The notes below the pieces were generated by a model, which searched no databases, had not been told where the DNA came from, and saw only the letters and a program-made list of their open reading frames with translations. From Arthrobacter sp. P2b (lineage in GTDB: Bacteria; Actinomycetota; Actinomycetes; Actinomycetales; Micrococcaceae), in the NCBI RefSeq assembly GCF_900168295.1, contig NZ_FVZL01000006.1, positions 124,001 through 188,000 of the forward strand: DNA of 64,000 nt. The letters are read 5' to 3'. Positions 17,080 through 26,338 of the stretch are shown piece after piece (positions within the stretch are counted from its first letter, which is position 1; each line of letters opens with the position of its first letter). The translations under genes and the position numbers were made by a program.

Positions 17080-17691
17080 TCAGACGAGGATCTCCACGAC
17101 CGGCTGCACGTAGCTGCGGAACAGCTCCGGCTGGCCCATCAGCTGGTGGCTCATGATGATCTTGTCCGGCTCCAGGTACCAGGCCCGCTGCTCATTCAGG
17201 GGCAGTTCGATGATGGTCAGTGTGAAGTCACGGGAATCCCGTCCCACTTCCATCAGCCGGTCGTCCACCAGTTCCTCCAGGAGCTGGTCCGTGCCGCTGG
17301 CCAAGCGTTCCGCCTCCAGCCGGGCGTACTCGCTCCTCCGCTCCCGCGCCCAGGTGAGTGCAGCGCCAAAGTGGGCCTGCAGGACCCGCTGCAGGGCGGG
17401 CGAGTTGCCGAATGCGCCAAACTCCGGCGGCGACAGTTCCGGCGAGGTCTGCGGATGGGCTTTGACCAGTTGTTCCCACCAGGCTTCCCACTCGGTCTTG
17501 AGCGCGCTCAGCCCGCCGACGTCGGCTGTCAGGTGGGTGTGGTCCGCCGGACGGATCTTGGGAACGGCATGGGACAGCGCGGGGTGGCCTGCGCCGTTCA
17601 GCCCGACCGTGTCGCGGACGTAGAGTGCGATCATCATGGGTCCGGACGTGTCCGTAGTGATCTGCCACCGTGAACCGCTTGCCTGATGCAT
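17080..17691 (-). CDS. protein of unknown function, 203 residues
   Basis: I do not recognise this family. The protein is soluble, with no signal peptide or membrane helix, and is rich in Trp, Glu and Leu. A central segment around WEAWWEQLVKAHP and a helical region with EELVDDRLMEVG are the most distinctive parts. GGAAGGA lies about 7 nt before the ATG. It ends 1 bp from the end of the convergent lysozyme-fold gene and is followed upstream, in the same orientation, by a TetR gene. Codon use is normal for the window, so I see no sign of transfer. Confidence 0.75.
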   Translation of the reverse strand: MHQASGSRWQITTDTSGPMMIALYVRDTVGLNGAGHPALSHAVPKIRPADHTHLTADVGGLSALKTEWEAWWEQLVKAHPQTSPELSPPEFGAFGNSPALQRVLQAHFGAALTWARERRSEYARLEAERLASGTDQLLEELVDDRLMEVGRDSRDFTLTIIELPLNEQRAWYLEPDKIIMSHQLMGQPELFRSYVQPVVEILV

Positions 17692-17790
17692 CCGAAATCC
17701 TTCCCTGGCGTGCTCCTGCCGGGTCTGCTGATCCGGTTTCGCGCCCCCGGCTATCAGTCTATTCCCGCTCCCTGCCCACGGTAACGCCCC

Positions 17791-18399
17791 TCAGCGACTC
17801 AAGCCGTCAACATGGCGTTCCAGCACGTCGGAGCACATTTGCGCGGTCATCCACCCGGGTTGCAGCAGGGCATGCATGCACAGCCCGTCCAGTGTTGCCA
17901 GGAGGCGTTCCGCTTCCACCACCAGGCTCTCCTGCGGTTCGTCCTGGGGCATCAGTGCAGCCACCACCTGCCCGGCAATCGCTGCCACCTCCCGGTGGCT
18001 GCTGTCGGCAACCGGGGCGAGGAAAGGCCGGATCCTGGCCGCGTTCTTGAACGCCATCCAGGCGCAGGCTTCTACCGCCCGGGACTCATCCAGGGGCAGC
18101 AGGCCACCCATCAGGGTTAATACCGCTGCACGCTGCTCAAGGCTGCGCGGCGCTGCGGCGGCGACACCGGGCAACGCTCCCTTGAGCCGGCGGACAATCC
18201 GGTCCACCACCGTGGCAAAGGAATAGGTCAGGAGTTCGTCGCTGCCGGCGAAGTAGTGCCGGACGGATCCGACGGCGAGTCCGGCCTCATCCGCCACCTC
18301 ACGCAGCGAGGCGCGTTCCAGTCCGTCCACCGCGATGATCCTGAGGACCGCTTCCACAACGTCCTGGCGGCGGGCTTCGGCATCTACAATTTTGGGCAC
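17791..18399 (-). CDS. TetR-family transcriptional regulator
   Basis: This 202-residue regulator has an N-terminal helix-turn-helix (about 25-55: ASLREVADEAGLAVGSVRHY), typical TetR spacing and an all-helical ligand domain. GGAG lies 3-6 nt before the GTG start. A perfect inverted repeat (18411-18424) lies 11 bp upstream of the start, where it could overlap the promoter and mediate autorepression. It is divergent from galE. Ligand and targets are unknown; the neighbouring 203-residue gene is a possible target. Confidence 0.9.
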   Translation of the reverse strand: MPKIVDAEARRQDVVEAVLRIIAVDGLERASLREVADEAGLAVGSVRHYFAGSDELLTYSFATVVDRIVRRLKGALPGVAAAAPRSLEQRAAVLTLMGGLLPLDESRAVEACAWMAFKNAARIRPFLAPVADSSHREVAAIAGQVVAALMPQDEPQESLVVEAERLLATLDGLCMHALLQPGWMTAQMCSDVLERHVDGLSR

Positions 18400-18410
18400 T
18401 GCTCCTTTTT

Positions 18411-18424
18411 AGCACGGTTGTGCT
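18411..18424. promoter_or_regulatory. inverted repeat, candidate TetR operator
   Basis: AGCAC-N4-GTGCT is a perfect 5-bp inverted repeat in the 99-bp gap between the tetR-like gene and galE. Confidence 0.35.
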
Positions 18425-18486
18425 CCATCGCTTGCCGCGCCTGCCCGGCATCCGGAACATGGCGGCGGCACCGCGGCCCGGTGGGA

Positions 18487-18492
18487 TAGCGT
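18487..18492 (+). promoter_or_regulatory. -10 hexamer TAGCGT before galE
   Basis: TAGCGT is 6 nt before the galE ATG. The spacer TGAGGC could also act as a weak ribosome site. Confidence 0.4.
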
Positions 18493-18498
18493 TGAGGC

Positions 18499-19512
18499 AT
18501 GAAAATTCTGGTTACAGGGGGCACCGGCTACATCGGTTCCCACACTGTTCTTTCCCTGCAGGAAGCCGGCCACGATGTTGTCGTCATCGACAACCTCACC
18601 AACTCCAGCGAGGAGTCACTGCGCCGGGTTGCCGAACTCAGCGGCAAAACGGCTGAGTTCCATAACGTGGACCTGGTGGACGAAGCCGCGGTTGAGGCGG
18701 TCTTCGCCGGCAGCGCGATCGACGCCGTCATCCACTTCGCCGGCCTGAAGGCCGTAGGGGAATCGGTGCAGGAGCCGCTGAAGTACTACTACAACAACCT
18801 CGTGGGCACCCTGAACCTGATCCGCGTGATGGACCGGCACAACGTCCGGTCTTTTGTGTTCAGCTCGTCAGCGACGGTTTACGGCGAACACAACCCCATC
18901 CCCTACGTGGAAAAGATGGAGATCGGCGCCAACAACCCCTATGGCCGCACCAAGGAGCAGATCGAGGACATCCTCTCCGACCTTGGCGCAGCCGACGACC
19001 GCTGGCATATAGCCCTGCTGCGCTACTTCAACCCGGTAGGCGCCCACCCGTCCGGACGCATCGGCGAGGATCCGCAGGGCATCCCCAACAACCTGGTTCC
19101 GTTCATCGCGCAGGTGGCCGTTGGCCGGCGCGAAAAGCTCATGGTTTTCGGCGGCGACTACGACACCCCGGACGGCACGTGCCTGCGGGACTACATCCAC
19201 GTGGTGGACCTTGCAGAAGGCCACGTGGCCGCCCTGAACCACGTGGCGGACCGCGCCGGGGTGTTCCGCTGGAACCTCGGCTCCGGCAAGGGCTCCTCGG
19301 TGCTGGAGGTCCTTCGCTCCTTCGAAAAGGCCGTTGGCAAGCCCATCCCCTACGAGATCACCGGCCGCCGCGCGGGCGACCTTCCTGCTTTCTGGGCTGA
19401 TGCCACCTCGGCGCTGGCAGACCTGAGCTGGTCCACCACCAAGACCGTGGACCAGATGTGCGAGGACCACTGGCGGTGGCAGAAAAACAACCCCCAGGGC
19501 TACGCGTCCTGA
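18499..19512 (+). CDS. galE: UDP-glucose 4-epimerase
   Basis: This 337-residue extended short-chain dehydrogenase has the NAD-binding GGTGYIGSH at 7-15, the catalytic Ser region SSSATVYGE at 122-130 and the YxxxK pair Tyr148/Lys152. It interconverts UDP-glucose and UDP-galactose for cell-wall and exopolysaccharide synthesis and complements galU at 58-59 kb. Length and motifs are full and typical. It converges on gltA across a palindromic element and a terminator. Confidence 0.96.
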   Translation: MKILVTGGTGYIGSHTVLSLQEAGHDVVVIDNLTNSSEESLRRVAELSGKTAEFHNVDLVDEAAVEAVFAGSAIDAVIHFAGLKAVGESVQEPLKYYYNNLVGTLNLIRVMDRHNVRSFVFSSSATVYGEHNPIPYVEKMEIGANNPYGRTKEQIEDILSDLGAADDRWHIALLRYFNPVGAHPSGRIGEDPQGIPNNLVPFIAQVAVGRREKLMVFGGDYDTPDGTCLRDYIHVVDLAEGHVAALNHVADRAGVFRWNLGSGKGSSVLEVLRSFEKAVGKPIPYEITGRRAGDLPAFWADATSALADLSWSTTKTVDQMCEDHWRWQKNNPQGYAS

Positions 19513-19514
19513 CA

Positions 19515-19580
19515 GCAACGCGGGGTCACTAAAGTGCCCCTCAGGGACACTTTATTGGGCGTTTGGTGACCCCGCGTTGC
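19515..19580. repeat. nested palindrome (cruciform-like extragenic element)
   Basis: The outer arms are a perfect 15-bp inverted repeat (19515-19529 with 19566-19580). An inner near-perfect 11-bp inverted repeat (19531-19541 with 19543-19553, one mismatch) sits between them. It begins 3 bp after the galE stop. It resembles repetitive extragenic palindromes; only one copy is in this window. Confidence 0.65.
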
Positions 19581-19593
19581 CTGTAGTTGGTGA

Positions 19594-19644
19594 TTAACGA
19601 CGACGGCCGCCCACCTCCAGGAGGTGGGCGGACGTCGTCGTTAA
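19594..19644. terminator. bidirectional terminator galE/gltA
   Basis: A long interrupted stem (19594-19618 with 19620-19644) has one 2-nt internal mismatch and A/T-rich ends on both sides. It ends 3 bp before the gltA stop. Confidence 0.85.
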
Positions 19645-19646
19645 TT

Positions 19647-20933
<1,287 letters not shown>

Positions 20934-21109
20934 GGAGTCCCCTTCATGAGGCTCTCTGGGCCTCTGTCGAAAGCTTGATCCAACATCAGGTGAGCCGCGC
21001 ACTGACCCTGAGAACACAGGTTCCAACACCCGGGCTGCCTTCTTGTAGAAAGCCACCATTGATAGTCACTTAAAAAGTACCGCTCCTTGGCGGGTGTCAC
21101 TAATCCAAG

Positions 21110-21140
21110 ACAGCCCAAAATCCCCTAAAATGCGGGCTGT
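21110..21140. promoter_or_regulatory. inverted repeat ACAGCCC/GGGCTGT upstream of gltA
   Basis: A 7-bp inverted repeat with an AT-rich 17-nt loop lies directly next to the GlxR-like site. It could be a weak dapC terminator or an operator. Confidence 0.3.
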
Positions 21141-21155
21141 GTGGCGCGAGTCACA
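21140..21155. promoter_or_regulatory. GlxR/Crp-like site TGTGG-N6-TCACA
   Basis: The 16-bp sequence matches the actinobacterial GlxR/Crp consensus TGTGA-N6-TCACA with one mismatch. It lies about 207 bp upstream of the gltA start. Corynebacterial gltA is a known GlxR target. Confidence 0.45.
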
Positions 21156-21176
21156 CGATTGTTACGCGGCTTTTTG

Positions 21177-22325
21177 CTACCGGGCTTCCTGCAGCCGGGC
21201 CACTGCGGCGTCAATCCGCTCATCGGTTCCGGTAAGGGCGACCCGGACATAACCGTTGCCTGCCTCGCCGTAGAAGACTCCCGGGCCCACCACGATGCCC
21301 CGTTCTGCCAGGCGCGCCACCGTGTCCCAGGTGTCTTCCCCTGCCGTGGACCACAGGTAGAGCCCGGCATCTGAATCCTTGATTTCCAGGCCGAAGTCCA
21401 GCAATGCCGGAACCAGCCGCTCCCGCCGGCCACGGTAGAGGTCCTTCTGGGCCTCGACGTGCGCATCATCGCCGAGCGCCACGCGCATGGCTTCCTGCAC
21501 GGGGTAGGGAACGATCATGCCGGCATGTTTGCGGCTGTTGACCAGGTTGGGCATCAGGTCCGGATCGCCGGCTACGAAGGCGGCACGGTAGCCCGCGAGG
21601 TTGGACTGCTTGCTCAATGAGTAGACGGAGAGCAGGCCCTGGTGCGATCCGCCTGCCACCCGCGGGTCCAGGATGCTGGGGACGGACTGGCCGCCGCGCT
21701 GCACATCCCAGGTTCCCCAGCCGAGTTCTGCGTAGCATTCATCCGAGGCCACCACGGCCCCCAGCTCCCGGGCCTGCTCCACGAGCGCTTTCAGGGAGTC
21801 TGCGTCGCGGACGCTGCCTGTCGGGTTGCCCGGGGAATTGACCCAGACGAGCCGGACGCGCGCACGGGTGGCGTCGTCGAGCTCGTCAAGGTTGTCGGTG
21901 GCAACGGAGGTGACGCCGGCCAGCGTGGCGCCGATATCGTACGTGGGGTAGGCGACCTTGGGACGTACGACGACGTCACCCGGCTTCAGCCCGAGCAGCA
22001 GCGGCAGCCACGCCACAAGTTCCTTGGAACCCACCGTGGGCATGATGTTGCGGGGATCCAGCCCGGCCACACCGCGGCGGCGTTCGAACCATCCTGCGAT
22101 GGCTTCCCGAAGCGCCGGTGTGCCGTGCACCGTGGGGTACCCCGGCGCGTCGGCAGCAGCCTTCAAGGCATCCTGGACCAGCGCCGGGGTGGGGTCCACG
22201 GGTGTGCCGATCGACAGGTTGACGGCACCGCCGGGGTGCTCCGATGCCTTCGCAAGATACGGCGCCATGGCCTCCCACGGGTAATCGGGCAGGTCAAGGC
22301 CAAACGTAGTCACTGCTGCGGTCAC
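21177..22325 (-). CDS. dapC: succinyldiaminopimelate transaminase
   Basis: This 382-residue class I/II PLP aminotransferase has VNSPGNPTGS (about 164-173) and the Schiff-base Lys in YSLSKQSNLAGYR. The N-terminus GLDLPDYPWEAMAPY is characteristic of actinobacterial DapC. It converts N-succinyl-2-amino-6-ketopimelate to succinyl-diaminopimelate, the step between DapD and DapE, both encoded 6-7 kb away. It lies just downstream of fdxA on the same strand, an arrangement also seen in mycobacteria (fdxC-dapC). Confidence 0.93.
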   Translation of the reverse strand: MTAAVTTFGLDLPDYPWEAMAPYLAKASEHPGGAVNLSIGTPVDPTPALVQDALKAAADAPGYPTVHGTPALREAIAGWFERRRGVAGLDPRNIMPTVGSKELVAWLPLLLGLKPGDVVVRPKVAYPTYDIGATLAGVTSVATDNLDELDDATRARVRLVWVNSPGNPTGSVRDADSLKALVEQARELGAVVASDECYAELGWGTWDVQRGGQSVPSILDPRVAGGSHQGLLSVYSLSKQSNLAGYRAAFVAGDPDLMPNLVNSRKHAGMIVPYPVQEAMRVALGDDAHVEAQKDLYRGRRERLVPALLDFGLEIKDSDAGLYLWSTAGEDTWDTVARLAERGIVVGPGVFYGEAGNGYVRVALTGTDERIDAAVARLQEAR

Positions 22326-22335
22326 CTTTTCTGCG

Positions 22336-22662
22336 TCAGTGGTCTTGGTTCTGCGGGGGCAGCGCGGCGATCATCGGGTGGTCCTTGCCGGTGTTGCCGA
22401 TCTTGGCGGCGCCGCCGGGTGAACCGAGGTCGTCGAAGAACTCCACGTTGGCCTTGTAGTAGTCGGCCCACTCGTCGGGGGTGTCATCCTCGTAGTAAAT
22501 GGCCTCGACCGGGCAAACGGGCTCGCAGGCGCCGCAGTCGACGCATTCGTCCGGATGGATGTACAGCGAACGCTCACCTTCATAGATGCAGTCGACGGGG
22601 CATTCCTCGATACATGCCTTGTCCTTGACATCTACACACGGCTGCGCGATTACGTACGTCAC
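22336..22662 (-). CDS. fdxA: seven-iron ferredoxin
   Basis: This 108-residue FdxA-type ferredoxin has eight cysteines near 9, 17, 21, 25, 40, 43, 46 and 50 in the [3Fe-4S]/[4Fe-4S] arrangement, ending CxxCxxCxxxCP. It carries low-potential electrons in the cytosol. The start is the GTG at 22662 (VTYVIAQPC), with GGAGAGG about 8 nt upstream; a longer ATG-started frame lacks similarity. It is the first gene of fdxA-dapC. The physiological partner is unknown. Confidence 0.94.
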   Translation of the reverse strand: MTYVIAQPCVDVKDKACIEECPVDCIYEGERSLYIHPDECVDCGACEPVCPVEAIYYEDDTPDEWADYYKANVEFFDDLGSPGGAAKIGNTGKDHPMIAALPPQNQDH

Positions 22663-22787
22663 GTCCCTGGCCTCTCCACGTTGGTTCCGGCAACCCGCCG
22701 GTTCTTGCATCCGGCAGCTCTGGCCGGACTCTTGACATCTGAGCCTATTATCTCCCAGGCCGTTCCCGCGAACCTAGCCGGGCCGCC

Positions 22788-22793
22788 TAGTAT
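22788..22793 (+). promoter_or_regulatory. -10 hexamer TAGTAT, leaderless-type
   Basis: TAGTAT is 6 nt before the GTG at 22800, and no ribosome site is visible. Confidence 0.5.
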
Positions 22794-22799
22794 GAACTG

Positions 22800-23039
22800 G
22801 TGAGTCAGCCCCCTACCCCCGCAGGGTTCCTTTCCGCCGCCGCACCCGGAACACGGGTGGTGGTGCGGTACCGAATCGAGGACGGTCTGACCGATGCGCT
22901 CGGCCACCTGGTCTCGTGCGACGCCGGTGCGTGCACCGTCCGCACCCGGCAGGCCGACGTCGTCATTCCCCTTGACCTTGTGGTGGCGGCCAAGCAGGTC
23001 CCGCCGGCGCCGGAGCGCCGCAGACCCGCGGCACAGTAA
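22800..23039 (+). CDS. small SH3-like domain protein, 79 residues
   Basis: The sequence GTRVVVRYRIEDGLTDALGH and the later VVIPLDLVVAAKQVPP resemble the SH3-like N-terminal domain attached to some actinobacterial GNAT acetyltransferases, here as a stand-alone protein. Function is unknown. A GTG start with a -10 hexamer 6 nt upstream supports a leaderless transcript. It is divergent from fdxA across 137 bp. The C-terminal PERRRPAAQ is a short basic tail. Confidence 0.72.
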   Translation: MSQPPTPAGFLSAAAPGTRVVVRYRIEDGLTDALGHLVSCDAGACTVRTRQADVVIPLDLVVAAKQVPPAPERRRPAAQ

Positions 23040-23052
23040 AGCGCGCCGTCAC

Positions 23053-23107
23053 TGCGCTGGGACTGCCGCCGCGCACCGAACCCGGGCTTCAGTGCGCCCG
23101 CCGGTAC
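23053..23107. repeat. 55-bp direct repeat, copy A
   Basis: It is 46/55 identical, ungapped, to 23989-24043. It covers the last codons and stop of the AbiEi-like gene. Confidence 0.7.
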
Positions 23108-23898
23108 GCGGCAAGAGCTTGGTGAACCATCCGCACGAACTCCCCGGGCTCGCCGACCAGCATCTCGAACGTTACGCGGAGCGTGGGAACGCCCCGGACA
23201 ACAGTGATGTTCCACCGCCGCCGGTCCTCCCTGTACGCCTGCCGGCTGCTGTGATGGGCATACCCGTCCGTCTCGATGCCCAGCAAGCCGTCAACGAGGA
23301 GGTCAAGGTGTCCCATTCCGGGAATGTTGACCTGGAGCTCGACTGTCAGGCCGGCTTCTTCCAGCAGGTACCGGGCCATGGTCTCGATGATGGAGCCGGA
23401 CTGGGGCCGGATTCTTGCCACCAGCCCCAGCAAAGCCTTTTCCCGTGCCGCTGGAAACCGGCCGCGCAGTTCCGAAAGTTGAACCAGGCCCTGTTTGACC
23501 GCCGATTCTGCGATAGTCAGGCCCTCGAGCGGCGGCAGGCATCGCAGCGATTGGCCCACGATGTCCAGGTGCGTCAGTGGCAGGTGGCTTCGATGCACCA
23601 CGCAACCGTTGATGTGCCTGCCGTGGCGAGCGGCCAGATGCGGCTCGACGGGCCTTCGTACGACCCACAGCCCTGCTGCTAGGGCGGCCGTCACGCAGCC
23701 AGGCACCGCATGATGGCGACCGGCGTGGACTAAAAAGGGATCCGCGCCGGGCAGCGCATAGACACCCCTGGCCACTCTTTGAACGGATGCATCCAACAGG
23801 CCGGCTTCGAGTGTCCGGCGGGTGACGCCGGCCTGCCTCAGTGAGTCGACGCCCGCAACTCCGCCCAGCCCGGCCAGGGCATCAGAAACTGTTCGCAT
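23089..23898 (-). CDS. AbiEi-type N-terminus fused to DUF559/Vsr-like nuclease domain
   Basis: This 269-residue protein begins with a winged-helix-like segment (about 1-50: GVDSLRQAGVTRRTLEAGLL, ARGVYALPG) like AbiEi antitoxins. It ends with a DUF559/very-short-patch-repair-like fold (about 190-260) in which GHLDLLVDGLLGIETDGYAH gives the D...ExD pattern of PD-(D/E)xK nucleases. Actinobacteria carry many such orphan genes, and their role (defence, repair or regulation) is not settled. No partner toxin is adjacent. The gene is flanked by a 55-bp imperfect direct repeat. The start has no strong ribosome site. Confidence 0.8.
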   Translation of the reverse strand: MRTVSDALAGLGGVAGVDSLRQAGVTRRTLEAGLLDASVQRVARGVYALPGADPFLVHAGRHHAVPGCVTAALAAGLWVVRRPVEPHLAARHGRHINGCVVHRSHLPLTHLDIVGQSLRCLPPLEGLTIAESAVKQGLVQLSELRGRFPAAREKALLGLVARIRPQSGSIIETMARYLLEEAGLTVELQVNIPGMGHLDLLVDGLLGIETDGYAHHSSRQAYREDRRRWNITVVRGVPTLRVTFEMLVGEPGEFVRMVHQALAAYRRAH

Positions 23899-23988
23899 GA
23901 CTGCATGATCCCCGTGACCGGGTTCCCGAGTACAGCAGGGACAGAAGGCATGTGGACAACGTCCGGGCGCGGAGACGCCGGGACTCGG

Positions 23989-24043
23989 TGCGCTGGGACT
24001 GCTGCTGCGGCCCGAACCCGGACTTCACTGCGCAGCCCGGTAC
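23989..24043. repeat. 55-bp direct repeat, copy B
   Basis: This copy lies in the 228-bp gap between the AbiEi-like gene start and typA. Read on the minus strand, it retains a TACCGG...CAGTGA stretch equivalent to the AbiEi gene end. Confidence 0.7.
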
Positions 24044-24058
24044 AAACATGGCAAAACA

Positions 24059-24108
24059 AAAGCTGCCGGCACGACGGCGGGAATCCCGCCTGCCGTACCG
24101 GCAGCTTT
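24059..24108 (-). terminator. typA terminator
   Basis: An 11-bp outer stem (24059-24069 with 24098-24108) encloses a second GC-rich hairpin, with a T-rich tract on the minus strand. It lies about 20 bp after the typA stop. Confidence 0.85.
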
Positions 24109-24126
24109 CAAAGAGGTCCTGAGGAA

Positions 24127-26055
24127 CTAGGCCTTGGCGCGGGCGCGGTTGGCCTTGGCACGCTCGTTGGTGTCCAGGATGACCTTGCGGATGCGGATGG
24201 CTTCCGGGGTCACCTCGACGCACTCGTCCTCGCGGGCGAATTCGAGGGACTCTTCGAGGGTCAGGTCGCGCGGCGGCGTCAGGTTCTCGAAGGTGTCGGA
24301 GGAAGCGGCACGCATGTTGGTGAGCTTCTTTTCCTTGGTGATGTTGACGTCCATGTCGTCGGCGCGGGAGTTCTCGCCCACGATCATGCCCTCGTAAACC
24401 TCGGAGGTGGGCTTGACGAAGAACGAGCCGCGCTCCTGCAGGTTGATCATGGCGAACGGGGTCACAACACCGGCGCGGTCGGCAATCATCGAGCCGTTGG
24501 TGCGGTACTCGATGGGGCCTGCCCACGGCTCGTAGCCTTCGGAGATGGACGCCGCGATGCCTGCGCCGCGGGTGTCCGTGAGGAACTTGGTGCGGAACCC
24601 GATCAGGCCACGGGCCGGAACGATGAACTCCATGCGGCACCAGCCGGTACCGTGGTTGGCCATGTTGGTCATGCGGCCCTTGCGTGCGGCCATCAGCTGC
24701 GTGACGGCACCGAGGTATTCTTCGGGCACGTCGATGGTCATGTGTTCCATCGGCTCGTGGATCTTGCCGTCGATGGTCTTGGTGACAACCTGCGGCTTGC
24801 CCACGGTCAGCTCGAAGCCTTCGCGGCGCATCTGCTCAACGAGGATGGCCAGCGCGAGCTCGCCACGGCCCTGGACTTCCCAGGCGTCGGGACGCTCGGT
24901 GGGGAGCACCTTGATGGAGACGTTACCGATCAGTTCCTTGTCCAGGCGGTCCTTCACCTGGCGGGCGGTAACCTTGGCGCCCTTGACCTTGCCGGCCAGC
25001 GGGGAGGTGTTGATACCGATGGTCATGGAGATGGCGGGATCGTCCACGGTGATCAGCGGCAGCGGCTGCGGGTTCTCGACGTCCGTGAGGGTTTCGCCAA
25101 TGGTGATGTCCTCGATGCCGGCGACGGCGACGATCTCACCAGGTCCCGCGGACTCGGCAGGAACGCGGTCCAGTGCCTTGGTGGCGAGGAGCTCGGTGAT
25201 CTTCACGGTCTTGAGCTCGCCGTTGGCACGGGCCCAGGCAACCTGCTGGCCCTTGCGCAGGGTGCCGTTGTAGATGCGGAGCAGCGCGAGGCGGCCCAGG
25301 AACGGGGAGGCATCCAGGTTGGTGACGTGCGCCTGCAGGACACCTTCCGGGTTGTAGGTGGGGGCCGGGATGTGCTCGATGATGGTCTTGAACAGCGGCT
25401 CAAGGTCCTCATTGTCCGGGGCGGAGCCGTTGGCCGGCTGCTCCAGGGACGCGCGGCCAACCTTGGCCGCCGCGTACACAACGGGAACTTCAAGGACCTT
25501 GTCCAGGTCAAGGTCCGGAACTTCGTCCGCAAGGTCGGAGGCCAGGCCCAGGAGCAGGTCCATGGACTCGTGCACCACTTCGTCGATGCGGGCGTCGGGA
25601 CGGTCGGTCTTGTTCACCAGGAGGATGACCGGCAGGTGCGCTGCAAGGGCCTTGCGCAGCACGAAGCGGGTCTGGGGCAGCGGGCCCTCGGAAGAGTCAA
25701 CCAGCAGCACGACGCCGTCCACCATGGACAGGCCGCGCTCCACCTCGCCACCGAAGTCAGCGTGGCCTGGGGTGTCAATAACGTTGATGGTGATGGTCTC
25801 GCCGTTGGAGGACGGACCGTTGTAGGCCACCGTGGTGTTCTTGGCCAGGATGGTGATGCCCTTTTCGCGCTCCAGGTCACCGGAGTCCATCACGCGGTCT
25901 TCGAGGTGGTTGTGCTCGGCAAAGGAGTTGGTCTGCTTGAGCATGGCGTCGACCAGCGTGGTCTTGCCGTGGTCAACGTGGGCCACAATCGCGACGTTGC
26001 GGAGGTCACTGCGTGATGCAGTGGCTACCGCGGTGTTGGTGGTGGTTTCAGACAT
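24127..26055 (-). CDS. typA: ribosome-associated GTPase TypA/BipA
   Basis: This 642-residue translational GTPase has G1 AHVDHGKTT (about 25-33), G3 DTPGHADFGGEV and G4 NKTDR, then the EF-G-like domains II, III and V and the C-terminal BipA domain. It acts on the 50S subunit, with roles in ribosome assembly and stress growth. It is complete and of usual length; the tail ERAKANRARAKA is basic. A long open frame on the opposite strand is a codon shadow. The 283 bp upstream holds the promoter region, with no gene seen. Confidence 0.97.
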   Translation of the reverse strand: MSETTTNTAVATASRSDLRNVAIVAHVDHGKTTLVDAMLKQTNSFAEHNHLEDRVMDSGDLEREKGITILAKNTTVAYNGPSSNGETITINVIDTPGHADFGGEVERGLSMVDGVVLLVDSSEGPLPQTRFVLRKALAAHLPVILLVNKTDRPDARIDEVVHESMDLLLGLASDLADEVPDLDLDKVLEVPVVYAAAKVGRASLEQPANGSAPDNEDLEPLFKTIIEHIPAPTYNPEGVLQAHVTNLDASPFLGRLALLRIYNGTLRKGQQVAWARANGELKTVKITELLATKALDRVPAESAGPGEIVAVAGIEDITIGETLTDVENPQPLPLITVDDPAISMTIGINTSPLAGKVKGAKVTARQVKDRLDKELIGNVSIKVLPTERPDAWEVQGRGELALAILVEQMRREGFELTVGKPQVVTKTIDGKIHEPMEHMTIDVPEEYLGAVTQLMAARKGRMTNMANHGTGWCRMEFIVPARGLIGFRTKFLTDTRGAGIAASISEGYEPWAGPIEYRTNGSMIADRAGVVTPFAMINLQERGSFFVKPTSEVYEGMIVGENSRADDMDVNITKEKKLTNMRAASSDTFENLTPPRDLTLEESLEFAREDECVEVTPEAIRIRKVILDTNERAKANRARAKA

Positions 26056-26245
26056 GCGTAATGGCTCGATTCAGTGGTGAAAGTCAGCTGTTGTATCGCG
26101 ACATTTCCAACTGGAACGCACGACGGACAAGGCCCTTAGCACAGGGCACCTTCCCCCAGTCTACCGGCAGTGGCATTTATTGGCCTAAATTTCTGGCGGC
26201 CGGGGTACAGAGTGCACGCGCAGGGCCAGCGCCACGCCGAAAAAT

Positions 26246-26274
26246 AGTGATGAAAATCACTGGCCTATCAGGCC
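26246..26274. promoter_or_regulatory. two adjacent inverted repeats upstream of the SGNH lipoprotein
   Basis: AGTGAT-N4-ATCACT (26246-26261) is immediately followed by GGCCT-N3-AGGCC (26262-26274). They lie 65-93 bp before the start and are candidate operators. Confidence 0.3.
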
Positions 26275-26338
26275 GGCATGCCACATGATTGCTCTGACGC
26301 ATCACGTACGCCGCATAACGCAAGCCCGGAGACACCAC

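Noticed and set aside
23905..26016. 703-codon open frame on the plus strand opposite typA
   Set aside because: It mirrors typA codon by codon in high-GC sequence, is rich in His, Gly and Val shadow composition, and has no recognisable domain.
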